A stretch of DNA of 23,282 bases from NCBI GenBank assembly GCA_030039895.1, contig JASHUR010000055.1, positions 1 to 23,282 on the forward strand. Reading direction: 5' to 3'. Every line of letters starts with the position of its first letter. The stretch's first letter is position 1. The notes beneath the pieces were generated by a model. That model was given only the letters and a program-made list of their open reading frames with translations, did no database searches and had not been told where the DNA came from. Below are positions 6,958-14,695 of the stretch, in pieces. The translations under genes and the position numbers were made by a program. The stretch is from Acidobacteriaceae bacterium (GTDB lineage Bacteria; Acidobacteriota; Terriglobia; Terriglobales; Acidobacteriaceae).

Positions 6958-8856
6958 TCAATACGCCGGCGGCAGCCCGATGCTTTTGATGATTGCCCGG
7001 TAGCGCGGATCGGCGTGCAGAAAATCGTATGCTGACTCATCCTGAATATCCAGCACCGTATCCTCACGCCTTAGAAGACCATCCTCAAGAAAGCTCAGCG
7101 TCTTCTCCCGATCGCCAAGCTGCGCGTACTGCAGCGCCATGTTGACCGGTGAGACATAGTGGCCTTCACGCTGCATCTTTTCCAGCACGCTGATGTTCCA
7201 CCGCAGCACCTTCGCATAGCCGCCCTCGGCAAAGTCGCGCCGTATGGTAGCCGCCGCTGTCGGGTCCCCGGACAATTCCGTCCCTTTCGCCCAGTCTTGA
7301 GCAGCTTGCGCGAGCATTCCCTTTCCCCGATAAGCATTCGCCATTATGAAGTACATATCTGGATCGCGTGGGTTCGTCACCAGATGTTCTCGTGCATCCT
7401 CAATCGCTTCGTCATACCTGCGGGCGCGCACAAAAAACTCCCCCATCGCCCACGGTCTCTCGAAGGGATCAAGCTCCGTGGCCTTCTTCTGGAATGCAAT
7501 CGCCTCGTCGTGGCGATTCAACGAGCTCAAAATCTTCGCGCGAAAGTGATAAGCTTCGGCAAACTTTGGATCGAGCTCGATCGCTCGAACGCATTGCTGA
7601 TCGGCCCGCACCCAGTCCCACTTGGCAACAAAGATCGCTGCGCACAGGGCAAGACGCGCCTGAGGCAGTGTGGCATCAAGCGCAACTGCCTTCTGGGCAG
7701 CCGCCAGTGCCTCGGCGTTCGCCGGAATGCTCTCCATCTCCTCATCGCCTGCTTGCCCGTAATAGGCAGACAAGCCGGCCCAGGCAAGCGCGTAATCAGG
7801 CTGCAGCGCGATTGCCTGCTTGAAATACTTCCCCGCTTCCTCATTGATGCCTCGGAACCACAAATACTGTCCGCGCAAATACGCGTCATGCGCCGCAGGA
7901 TTCACATATCTCGCCCGAGGACGCTCAACCACTGCACTGTTCGTTTTCTCTGCAATCTCCCTGGCTGCATCCGCGGGTAATGTAACCAGATCATCTCCCT
8001 GCCGGTCGTAGCTGTTCGCCCACACATGCGTGTCGCTCGGCCCCTGAATCAGTTGCAGCGTCATATGAACGCTATCGCCGTTCTTCTCGACCGACCCCTC
8101 CACAATGCCGTCCACGCCCAGCTCCCGCGCAATCTCTGGCAGCGGCTTGTGTACGCCCTTGTACTGCATCGCCGATGTTCGCGAAACCACTCGCAGCGTC
8201 GAATCCTTCGCCAGCATCGTCGTCAGCTCATCTGTCATGCCGTCGGCGAAATAGTTCTGGTCAGGATCGCCCGACAGGTTATCCAGCGGAATCACTGCAA
8301 TTGAATGGATACCGGTAACTCGCGACTGCCTGCTCTGCTCGATCCGCGCGCCCACTGCCAGCAAAGCCGCGCAAACCACTGCCCCTGCCAGCCACCACAT
8401 GGCCGCCAGCCGGAACCAGGCCGCCTTCCGAGTAACCGGCATCGGCGCAGCAGTCAAGGTACCCGCGCCGTTCGCTGTTGGCATCGTTACCGCAGGGGCA
8501 TCCTGTCCCGCCTGCGCTGTAACCTCGCTCACTGGCGCCAGAAATCTGTACCCTACCCGCGGAATCGTCTCAATATATCGGGGAGAATTCGCCGAATCCC
8601 CCAGCGCGTCCCGCAGCTTCTGCACAGATTTGTTCAGCCCATGGTCGAAATCGACAAAAACGTCCTGCGGCCACAGCCTCTGGCGAAGCTCCTCCCGCGT
8701 GACCACGTTGCCCGGCCGCTCCAGCAACACAAACAGAACCTGCAACGGCTGCTGTGGCAACCGGATTCTCGTTCCGTTTTTGCAAAGCTGGCCCGCCTGC
8801 GCATCGAGCTCGAAAAGGCCAAAGCGCAGCAGGCTCCTGGGAGAGGAAACCGGCAC
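6958..8856 (-). CDS. CadC-like transmembrane regulator: OmpR-type winged helix plus TolB-N-like/FlgO-like and TPR domains
   Basis: This is a 632-residue one-component regulator. An N-terminal OmpR/PhoB-type winged helix (~8-105) is marked by LLRFGLFELDAQAGQL, LPQQPLQVLFVLLERPGNVVTREELR and LWPQDVFVDFDHGLNKSVQKLRDALGD. A single membrane helix follows at ~150-170 (MWWLAGAVVCAALLAVGA). The C-terminal part then has a region resembling the N-terminal domain of TolB/FlgO (FADGMTDELTTMLAKDSTLRV) and several TPR repeats (~300-600). This composition is a hallmark of Acidobacteria. It probably binds DNA in the cytoplasm and senses something through its periplasmic TPRs. A GTG start at 8856 was chosen for the upstream GGGGG and the domain boundary; the frame stays open back to a TTG at 8967. 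It is divergent from the secreted protein gene at 9144. Confidence 0.88.
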   Translation of the reverse strand: MPVSSPRSLLRFGLFELDAQAGQLCKNGTRIRLPQQPLQVLFVLLERPGNVVTREELRQRLWPQDVFVDFDHGLNKSVQKLRDALGDSANSPRYIETIPRVGYRFLAPVSEVTAQAGQDAPAVTMPTANGAGTLTAAPMPVTRKAAWFRLAAMWWLAGAVVCAALLAVGARIEQSRQSRVTGIHSIAVIPLDNLSGDPDQNYFADGMTDELTTMLAKDSTLRVVSRTSAMQYKGVHKPLPEIARELGVDGIVEGSVEKNGDSVHMTLQLIQGPSDTHVWANSYDRQGDDLVTLPADAAREIAEKTNSAVVERPRARYVNPAAHDAYLRGQYLWFRGINEEAGKYFKQAIALQPDYALAWAGLSAYYGQAGDEEMESIPANAEALAAAQKAVALDATLPQARLALCAAIFVAKWDWVRADQQCVRAIELDPKFAEAYHFRAKILSSLNRHDEAIAFQKKATELDPFERPWAMGEFFVRARRYDEAIEDAREHLVTNPRDPDMYFIMANAYRGKGMLAQAAQDWAKGTELSGDPTAAATIRRDFAEGGYAKVLRWNISVLEKMQREGHYVSPVNMALQYAQLGDREKTLSFLEDGLLRREDTVLDIQDESAYDFLHADPRYRAIIKSIGLPPAY

Positions 8857-8986
8857 TTTGCACCCCCTTGCGTCTGGCCTGCACAGAAGTGTAGCACCAG
8901 CCGCTTGCACGCACTTTCGCAGTTTGAGATTTAAACAGCCTGCGCTGGAAGGGACACTTCTCCTCAACCCGCTGCATTGATTTCAC

Positions 8987-9000
8987 TTGTCCGGGGACAA
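8987..9000. promoter_or_regulatory. Inverted repeat in divergent promoter region (possible operator)
   Basis: TTGTCC-GG-GGACAA forms two perfect 6-bp half-sites around a 2-bp spacer. It lies in the 287-bp gap between the winged-helix regulator gene (-) and the secreted protein gene (+). Whether the adjacent regulator uses it cannot be told. Apart from this, the gap shows only the ribosome binding sites of the two genes. Confidence 0.35.
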
Positions 9001-9143
9001 ACAATCCGCCTCACGGGCATTGCCGCCAAACTCATCGCCGGCGCAGACTCCCGGGCATCTCGCGAGCAGGCGCGGGGGCCGGTTAAGCCTTCCGGAATTG
9101 GCTCTGGCTCTCGGGCCTGAGGAGATATGAAAGGAGCAACACC

Positions 9144-9737
9144 ATGACTCAGCTTACGAAGAAACCAACGGCGCCTTTTTTGCGTGCGCCGAAAATCCCC
9201 TTCAGCAACCGGATGTTTCACGGCATGCTTTTGGGACTGACTATGCTCTGCCTTCTCTTTGCCTCAGCCAGCGCAAAGGCTGCGTGCGGCATGATGGGCA
9301 ACAAGTCCTTCAACCCGACAAAGTTTCCCTATCGCGTGCAGACCGATCCAGCCAACGCCTCCATCGTCGGCATGTGGGAGGTAACTTATACCGTCGGCGA
9401 CACCACCACCATCTTCAATCAGACTCTCGATCAGTGGCACGGCGACGGCACCGAGTTCGAGAACGCCGACCTGTCCCCGCTCGGCGGCAACATCTGCATG
9501 GGCGTCTGGAAGCAGATCGGTGCCTACACCGTTCGCCTCCATCACATCGGGCTGATGTTCAGCGCTGACGGTCTTGACGCCGTCGGCAGCTTCACTTTGG
9601 ACGAGACCAATACCGTGGCTCACAACGGCAAGACCTACAATGGCTCGTTCACCTTCAAAACGTACGACACGTATGGCAATTACTCCGGCACAACCGTCAC
9701 CGGAAAAATCGCCGCTACCCGCGTCACTGTGCAGTGA
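9144..9737 (+). CDS. Secreted hypothetical protein, possible lipocalin-like beta-barrel
   Basis: This 197-residue protein has an excellent AAGGAG ribosome binding site before the ATG. A long N-terminal region leads into a signal peptide (residues ~23-47, MLLGLTMLCLLFASASAKAAC), so the mature protein starts near Cys48. The mature part begins with a SIVGMWEVTYTVG motif and shows alternating strands: an IFNQTLDQWHGDG segment, a GNICMGVWKQIG segment, an HHIGLMF segment and a GSFTFKTYDTYGNYSGT segment. The GxW start and the strand pattern suggest a lipocalin-type or related beta-barrel. I do not recognise a characterised family and the ligand is unknown. Two stem-loops downstream close the transcript. 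Confidence 0.8.
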   Translation: MTQLTKKPTAPFLRAPKIPFSNRMFHGMLLGLTMLCLLFASASAKAACGMMGNKSFNPTKFPYRVQTDPANASIVGMWEVTYTVGDTTTIFNQTLDQWHGDGTEFENADLSPLGGNICMGVWKQIGAYTVRLHHIGLMFSADGLDAVGSFTLDETNTVAHNGKTYNGSFTFKTYDTYGNYSGTTVTGKIAATRVTVQ

Positions 9738-9783
9738 CGCAGACACTGGCCCTGGTTCTTACCATCGTTCTCACCATCATCCG

Positions 9784-9811
9784 CCGGCAGCAATCGCCAG
9801 ATTGCTGCCGG
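9784..9811 (+). terminator. Strong 12-bp stem-loop downstream of the secreted protein gene
   Basis: CCGGCAGCAATC (9784-9795) pairs perfectly with GATTGCTGCCGG (9800-9811) around a 4-base GCCA loop, 47 bases after the stop codon. The T-rich tract follows only about 25 bases later (from 9836). It may therefore act as an mRNA 3'-end stabiliser or a weak terminator rather than a canonical one. Confidence 0.6.
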
Positions 9812-9947
9812 TTCCCCATACGGCTGGAGCAATCGTTTTTTTCGCTCCTGTTGAGTCTTTTTTTGCCTCCTGATACGTCTTATGCCACAGAGGTTCGTGT
9901 GGGTGCTCTTCCTGAGATTTCCCCCGTCCGTTCCTCGACATAAGAAA

Positions 9948-9984
9948 CCCCGGCGGTTCGTGGGTCCGCCGGGGCTTCTTTTTT
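9948..9984 (+). terminator. Rho-independent terminator
   Basis: CCCCGGCGG (9948-9956) and CCGCCGGGG (9966-9974) form a perfect 9-bp stem with a 9-base loop, followed by CTTC and six Ts (9979-9984). It terminates plus-strand transcription from the secreted protein gene. The opposite strand also shows a short T-rich tail, so it may work both ways. Confidence 0.85.
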
Positions 9985-10012
9985 CTCGACGCTACTGCAG
10001 CCTAACCTCTGC

Positions 10013-10044
10013 AAAGTAAAAGGGCTGGGTCACGCCCAGCCCTT
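10013..10044 (-). terminator. Rho-independent terminator of the GvpL/F-like gene
   Basis: On the minus strand, AAGGGCTGGG (10044-10035) pairs perfectly with CCCAGCCCTT (10029-10020) around a 5-base loop and is followed by TTTTACTTT. It starts 30 bases after the stop codon of the minus-strand gene at 10075. Confidence 0.85.
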
Positions 10045-10074
10045 ATCTCTGCAATTGCCTTTCGTTGGCCCGGC

Positions 10075-10839
10075 CTATGCCTGAGCGTGGTTCGTATGTG
10101 CCTGCGCCTGGCCTCCCCGCGTCAGCCGATGCACAAAGTGGTACGGCGGCCACGGCCCTGAGAGCTGCATCTGGCAGTCCTTCAGCTGCACGCTCGCGCT
10201 TGAATACTTGTTCTGGTACCGCTCAACACACTTATGATCAATTAAATGAGCAATATCCAACAACATTTTGCCCGTTTCCGTCCGCTTGCAGGTGATTTCC
10301 TCCGCCAGCGGTGCAAACATCCGGTGCATCTGAACGGACACTGCCCTGGCCTTCGTTTGCCGCTCCCGCTGTAGGGAAGCGCTCTCCCTCAGGTTTGACA
10401 GATATTCGCGTCCCACTGTGCCCGGGTCAGGAATCGCACGCCGCATCTGCTCCCGGCAACAGTCGTCCAATGTCACCTTCAGGTGCATCTCGGCTTTGCC
10501 TCGCAGACGTTCAATATTGGTCATAAATTGCCGCTGGTTCGACCGGACCGACCGCCGCAGCGCTTCATCATCTAAAAAAACCGTCCCAAACCTGAAAGGA
10601 AGGACGGTCGAAGTCTTGAAGCACTCCGCAATTACCCTTGCGTGGTCCATCGCGGCCTTTTGGTTTAGCGGTTCGTGTGGGGAATGTTCGCTGACGATGA
10701 CTGCTAGATCACTGGCCGGGTATAGGAAGACCTGGTTCCCTTGGATCCCCGCAACCAACTCCATCGGAACGGGTTTGCGGTGTCTGAGGAGTTCAGGAAA
10801 CGATTGCTTTTCACTTATGCAGTAGGCGTACCATGCCAT
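10075..10839 (-). CDS. GvpL/GvpF-family protein, orphan
   Basis: This 254-residue protein resembles the GvpL/GvpF family. It opens with MAWYAYCISE, has the diagnostic block DHARVIAECFKTSTVLPFRFGTVF (about residues 65-88), then an RLRGKAEMHLKV segment and, near the end, GPWPPYHFVH. GvpF/GvpL are accessory proteins of gas-vesicle assembly that bind the shell protein GvpA. No GvpA, GvpN or other gas-vesicle gene is in this window, so a different role for this stand-alone copy is likely (inference). A C-terminal tail of about 15 residues rich in Gln, Ala and His lies beyond the usual domain end. The ATG at 10839 has GGAG about 10 bases upstream. The gene stands alone and ends in its own terminator. 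Confidence 0.8.
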   Translation of the reverse strand: MAWYAYCISEKQSFPELLRHRKPVPMELVAGIQGNQVFLYPASDLAVIVSEHSPHEPLNQKAAMDHARVIAECFKTSTVLPFRFGTVFLDDEALRRSVRSNQRQFMTNIERLRGKAEMHLKVTLDDCCREQMRRAIPDPGTVGREYLSNLRESASLQRERQTKARAVSVQMHRMFAPLAEEITCKRTETGKMLLDIAHLIDHKCVERYQNKYSSASVQLKDCQMQLSGPWPPYHFVHRLTRGGQAQAHTNHAQA

Positions 10840-11228
10840 ATCAAGATTGCTCCGCTCTGGCTTGAAGGTAGGGTTGGAACATTAGGCATTGCTACAACAG
10901 GTTGTCTGCATCCAAAACGCGGCGCATCCGCCATCGCTCTGCTTATCTAACTGCCACGTATGCTAGTCCCGCGAGGAAACAACTGGCAACCCTCGTTTCA
11001 ACATCAGTTGCAAAGTTAGCCGAAATTGGCAAATTGACTTTTGTATAAGTAAAAATGATTTCCACAAAATAAAACTCCCCGCCCATCCAGCCCAGGCTGG
11101 CCTTCGGCCACAGGCAGAGAGTCACATATGCCCTTACAACACGAAGGCGGGCCGTCTTCGGCCCGCCTGTTGCCTCGTGCTGCGGGCATTATTAGAAGTT
11201 GCCCGCAAAAAATGTATCCTGCTGTCGA
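10840..11228. other. Intergenic region with hairpins, no convincing gene
   Basis: This 389-bp stretch contains only short open frames without ribosome binding sites (for example one of 60 codons at 10943-11125, minus strand). An AT-rich segment at 11031-11075 includes TTGACT at 11034 without a matching -10. Three hairpins lie toward its right end: TGGCC/GGCCA at 11098-11110, the 9-bp stem at 11146-11167, and GCGGGCA/TGCCCGC at 11182-11206. The promoter of the GvpL/F-like gene should lie in the left part, but no consensus is clear. Confidence 0.5.
11146..11167 (-). terminator. GC-rich hairpin, probable terminator of the pentapeptide-repeat gene
   Basis: GGCGGGCCG (11146-11154) and CGGCCCGCC (11159-11167) form a perfect 9-bp stem with a TCTT loop. 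It lies about 60 bases after the stop codon of the minus-strand gene at 11229. The T-rich tail on the minus strand is short (TTCGTGTTGT), so termination efficiency is uncertain. Confidence 0.5.
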
Positions 11229-12917
11229 CTAGTGGCCGTGTACCAGCATCACGGCAACCATAAGAATCAGCACCATCAGCATGAACCCCAGGCCGATTCC
11301 CATTACCCGCACCAGCTTCACCGTTGACTTCATGTCCTCGATCACGGCCGAGTTCTCTGACGAATCGCCCTCTACTGACTCTCGTATCTGCGTCAGCTGA
11401 TCTTCCAGCCGCCTCAGGTGGGAAGAATGGTCCTGCACCGTCGTCTTGATCTCGTATTGCAGCAACCGCAGACCGGAAACCTCCTGCCGCACCTCCGCAT
11501 TGCTGCCCGTCGCCGGCTCTCCGGCTCCGTTGCCTTCAAACATCGGGGCCATCCGCGCCGCAAGTGGTAGGACCGAGCCAAGTTGTGCCAGAGTCTTCAG
11601 CGCCGTCGCCAGGTTCTCCGGCTCCATGTTCTCTGGCTTTAGGTTCTCAGACTTCAGATTCTCGACCATCAGGTTCTCGTGTTTCGGGCTCTCCGGCTTC
11701 AGGCTTTCATGCTTCAATTCCATCCCCTTCGCCTTACCCACTTCCACCTCTGCTTTTGCTGGCTGGCTCAGCAACTGCTCCCGGTAGTACTCATCCAGCG
11801 AAAACTTGCCATCTTTCGTATCGCGCTGTGCCGCCGCGGCCGCCCATATTGCATCGAATCCGCTCACCGCCGGCACACTCTCTGCGCTCGGCTCCGGCGT
11901 AGTAACCGCTGCGGCCGTCTCCACAACGGGCTCTGCTTCGGCCTTTGCAGCGACTTCGGGCAACGCCGGAATTTCCGTCTCGACAACAATTGGCTCGGAC
12001 GCGACCGCAGGTTGATCGGCGATCTCCGGCTCGGCCAAAACCTCCGGCTCCGCAACGCCCATTTCAAGCGCAGGGACCTCCACAACCTCGGGCTCTGCGA
12101 CTACAACCTCTGGCACAGCCGCCTCCGGCACAGCTTCAGCCACAAACATGTTCCACGCCGTCGGATCCTGGCCAGCCAGCGGTTCTGCTATATCTACGCC
12201 TGCAAATGGGTCACGCGCAGTCACTCCCTCCGCTGCTGGCGTCTCTGTCGGAATCCAGTCAACCTCATCCGCCACGGCCTTGTCGGCCCGCATCTTCGCT
12301 TCGTATTTCTCCGGATCTCGGACAATCTCCAACACAGAAACCTCGTCCGCCGCTGCTTCGGCAGGCCGGGGCTTCAAGGTGTGCACATTTTCCTCGGCCG
12401 TTGCGGTCGTCGACAACGGCGTATGCTCGAAGTACACGCCTTCGCGAAACACATCAGCGACCACTTCGGTCTCTTTCGATGTAGACGCACCGGTCGGCTT
12501 GGATCCGCCTACCAGTTGGGGCCCCATCATCCGCCGGACATTCCCCGCACCATTCTGGTCCGACATGGCATCAGGATCCTTCAGAATCGAGCTGAAGTCT
12601 TGTCCGAAAATCTCATTCATGGCCGGCGGAACCTCCGCAGCCACCGGGAACACCGGCGCTCCGCATAAGTCTTCCGCTGTAATCGTCAATCCCGGCTCTA
12701 GGGGTTCGGCCGTCCCTTGCTCCTCTTCGCGGCGCACAACCATTTTCGGGCCCGATTCAACGGCCTCGGCTGCCTTCGCTGAGGCGTCATTGATCCCGAG
12801 CTCCACCGGAGGCTTACCGGAAATGACCTGCATCAACCAATTCACGACAGATTTATCCACAGAACCATCGGCTGAACCCTCATCGGCTATCCTGTCCCTC
12901 ATCAAACTGTCTCTCAT
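11229..12917 (-). CDS. Tail-anchored Glu/Pro/Ala-rich protein with tandem pentapeptide repeats and coiled coil
   Basis: I do not recognise a family for this 562-residue protein. The N-terminal ~230 residues are acidic and of mixed composition. Residues ~260-350 are dominated by Glu, Pro, Val and Ala (VPEVVVAEPEVVEVPALE style) and are probably disordered. Seven tandem pentapeptides occupy 401-435, then a hydrophobic patch, and a predicted coiled coil follows at ~470-525 (LRLLQYEIKTTVQDHSSHLRRLEDQL). The protein ends in one strong membrane helix (~537-558) and the tail LVHGH. With no signal peptide, it should be a C-terminally anchored protein with a long cytoplasmic part, perhaps an adaptor or spacer. 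ATG 12917 is preferred (AGGT upstream); the frame opens at a TTG at 12935. Confidence 0.75.
   Translation of the reverse strand: MRDSLMRDRIADEGSADGSVDKSVVNWLMQVISGKPPVELGINDASAKAAEAVESGPKMVVRREEEQGTAEPLEPGLTITAEDLCGAPVFPVAAEVPPAMNEIFGQDFSSILKDPDAMSDQNGAGNVRRMMGPQLVGGSKPTGASTSKETEVVADVFREGVYFEHTPLSTTATAEENVHTLKPRPAEAAADEVSVLEIVRDPEKYEAKMRADKAVADEVDWIPTETPAAEGVTARDPFAGVDIAEPLAGQDPTAWNMFVAEAVPEAAVPEVVVAEPEVVEVPALEMGVAEPEVLAEPEIADQPAVASEPIVVETEIPALPEVAAKAEAEPVVETAAAVTTPEPSAESVPAVSGFDAIWAAAAAQRDTKDGKFSLDEYYREQLLSQPAKAEVEVGKAKGMELKHESLKPESPKHENLMVENLKSENLKPENMEPENLATALKTLAQLGSVLPLAARMAPMFEGNGAGEPATGSNAEVRQEVSGLRLLQYEIKTTVQDHSSHLRRLEDQLTQIRESVEGDSSENSAVIEDMKSTVKLVRVMGIGLGFMLMVLILMVAVMLVHGH
11613..11717 (-). 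repeat. Seven tandem 15-bp units encoding L-K-x-E-N/S pentapeptides
   Basis: Read on the minus strand, the units encode LKHES, LKPES, PKHEN, LMVEN, LKSEN, LKPEN and MEPEN (residues 401-435 of the surrounding protein). Every unit keeps the fourth-position Glu, and positions 1 and 5 are strongly conserved. The 15-bp period preserves the reading frame, so copy-number changes would only lengthen or shorten the protein. Confidence 0.85.
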
Positions 12918-13090
12918 TGCCGCACCTGCATTCAATTTGGATGTGGATATGGGACAGCAAATGTACCGGAACTGACCGGTATTTACGTTCCCGTATCCAA
13001 TTAGCTATGAGCAAATAACGCAGGAGGGAAAGGGTCTGAGGGGGAGTACCCCGTGATGGACGATCTTTGAACTGTTCGCCGTTACTTATC

Positions 13091-14695
13091 CTACTCGCTT
13101 CTCGTTGCTTCCGCCTGCTGCCGCAGTGCATGGATCACTACTCGCAGCATCTCTTCCTCGGGTGCAGGCTTACCCGTCCAAATCTCAAACTGCCGGGCAC
13201 CTTGGTGAACGAACATCTCAATCCCGGTCACCACCGGAATTCCCTTCTCGCGTGCCATCCGGATGAGTGGTGTCTCCAGCGGATTATAGACCAAATCGAA
13301 CACCAGCCGCGCATTTATTTCTTTGGGCTCCAGCAGGCACTGCGGTTTTACCCCCAACATGCCCGCAGGCGTGGCGTTGATGATCACGTCAAAGCTCGTT
13401 TTGGCCAGTTGGTCCCGCTTGAAAGTCTTCGCTTTGGCCTGCCGCGCCAGCTTTTGCGCCGTCTCCGGTGTGCGGTTCATTACGAACACTTCCGCACCCT
13501 TTTCTTTCAGGCCGAACACTGCTGCCCGCGCCGCTCCGCCGGCGCCCATTACCAGAATCTTCGCGTCCTTCAACGGCAGCCTTCGCTCCAGCGGACGCAC
13601 CACCGCCGCCACATCCGTATTGAATCCGTAGAGCTTGCCCTCCGCCGAGCGCACCACCGTATTGCACGCGCCCACTTTTTCTGACAGCGGGTCCGTCCGC
13701 TCCAAATGCTTCAGAATCTCTTCCTTCAGCGGCATCGTCACCGCCAGCCCGTTCACCGGAACCTCCCGCACCAGGGTCAGCAGGTCATTCATCTTGCTCG
13801 TCTGCAGCGCCAGGAAAACCGCGTTTACCGTCTCCCGGCGGAAGGCTGTATTCATCATCAGCGGCGAAAGCGAATGTTTCACCGGGTTCCCCGCTACGCC
13901 ATAGACTTTCGTCGCCGCATCGAGTTGGTCAATCCTGTAAGTCTCGTTCAGTGTGCGCACCGCAATCTGGCCGGGGCCGGTCTCTTCGCCCACCGTCGCC
14001 GCTGCAAACGTAAATACCGATCCCGCTCGCAGTCCCAGCACCCGGCTGATGATCCCCTGCTCTCCCATCACAATCCCGACCACGCTGGTCAGATCGCGCG
14101 TCCGCTCCAGGAACCGCATCATCGTCACGTTGTCCGCAAGATGCTTCGCCGTCGAAACGACCTTCACGAACTCCGGCTGGAACGGCTGGATCCGCTCAAA
14201 AATTCCGTCCAGGTCCTTCGTCGCCGCAAAGTCGTGATAGCTGATGATCAGCGCCGCCCCGTGCGCCCGCAGCTTGTCCAGTTGTCCTCTCTTTAACGCC
14301 TCCGCCGTTTGCAGTTCCACATCCACTAAATGGAATCCGGCGTTGGCCGCCTTTTCCAGCACCTCAAGCTCGGCGGCAATCGTGCTCTTGAACTTGCCGC
14401 CTGTCGCGGCCCTGCGGCACGTCGCAATCGCGGTAACTTCGCTCCGCTCGTGCAAAAACTGCTTCAGCTTGGGCAGTGCCGCCAGCGGCTTTGCCAGATA
14501 ATCCAGCCGGAATTCGAGAAACGTGTTCTCCCGCACCGCTTCCATGGCCTTTTCCACCATTTCCGCCGGGGTTGAACCGATGATCGCAACGCATACTTTG
14601 CCTATCCGCGCACGAATCAATTGTGGAGACAGGGCACTTAGTACCCGGTCGGTTGCCGCGGCCGTCGCCGGCGGGCTTTTACGTGTTGCTTTCAT
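13091..14695 (-). CDS. aroDE: Bifunctional 3-dehydroquinate dehydratase / shikimate dehydrogenase (AroDE fusion)
   Basis: This 534-residue protein fuses two consecutive shikimate-pathway enzymes. Residues ~32-255 form a type I dehydroquinase with catalytic His154 (SYHDF), Schiff-base Lys178 (FVKVVSTAK) and Arg218. Residues ~263-530 form an NADPH-dependent shikimate dehydrogenase: the shikimate site NPVKHSLSP (270-278), catalytic Lys324 (MPLK), Asn345, Asp361 (NTD) and the nucleotide-binding GAGGAAR (384-390). Together they convert 3-dehydroquinate to shikimate in the cytoplasm. Similar fusions are known in plants, chlamydiae and Acidobacteria or planctomycetes. The first ~30 residues are an unconserved extension and no clear Shine-Dalgarno precedes ATG 14695, so the true start may be internal. 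Confidence 0.95.
   Translation of the reverse strand: MKATRKSPPATAAATDRVLSALSPQLIRARIGKVCVAIIGSTPAEMVEKAMEAVRENTFLEFRLDYLAKPLAALPKLKQFLHERSEVTAIATCRRAATGGKFKSTIAAELEVLEKAANAGFHLVDVELQTAEALKRGQLDKLRAHGAALIISYHDFAATKDLDGIFERIQPFQPEFVKVVSTAKHLADNVTMMRFLERTRDLTSVVGIVMGEQGIISRVLGLRAGSVFTFAAATVGEETGPGQIAVRTLNETYRIDQLDAATKVYGVAGNPVKHSLSPLMMNTAFRRETVNAVFLALQTSKMNDLLTLVREVPVNGLAVTMPLKEEILKHLERTDPLSEKVGACNTVVRSAEGKLYGFNTDVAAVVRPLERRLPLKDAKILVMGAGGAARAAVFGLKEKGAEVFVMNRTPETAQKLARQAKAKTFKRDQLAKTSFDVIINATPAGMLGVKPQCLLEPKEINARLVFDLVYNPLETPLIRMAREKGIPVVTGIEMFVHQGARQFEIWTGKPAPEEEMLRVVIHALRQQAEATRSE

Noticed and set aside
6851..6958. AACGCGCAG and CTGCGCGTT inverted repeat between the convergent cyclase and regulator genes
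   Set aside because: The 9-bp arms are about 90 bases apart with no T-run, so it does not look like a terminator. In GC-rich DNA this can be chance.
11182..11206. GCGGGCA/TGCCCGC hairpin close to the end of the pentapeptide-repeat gene
   Set aside because: For minus-strand transcription the T-run precedes the stem instead of following it, and the loop is 11 bases, so it is not a canonical terminator.
11613..11717. Tandem repeat considered as a CRISPR array
   Set aside because: The units are 15 bp, contiguous without spacers, and in frame within a coding sequence.
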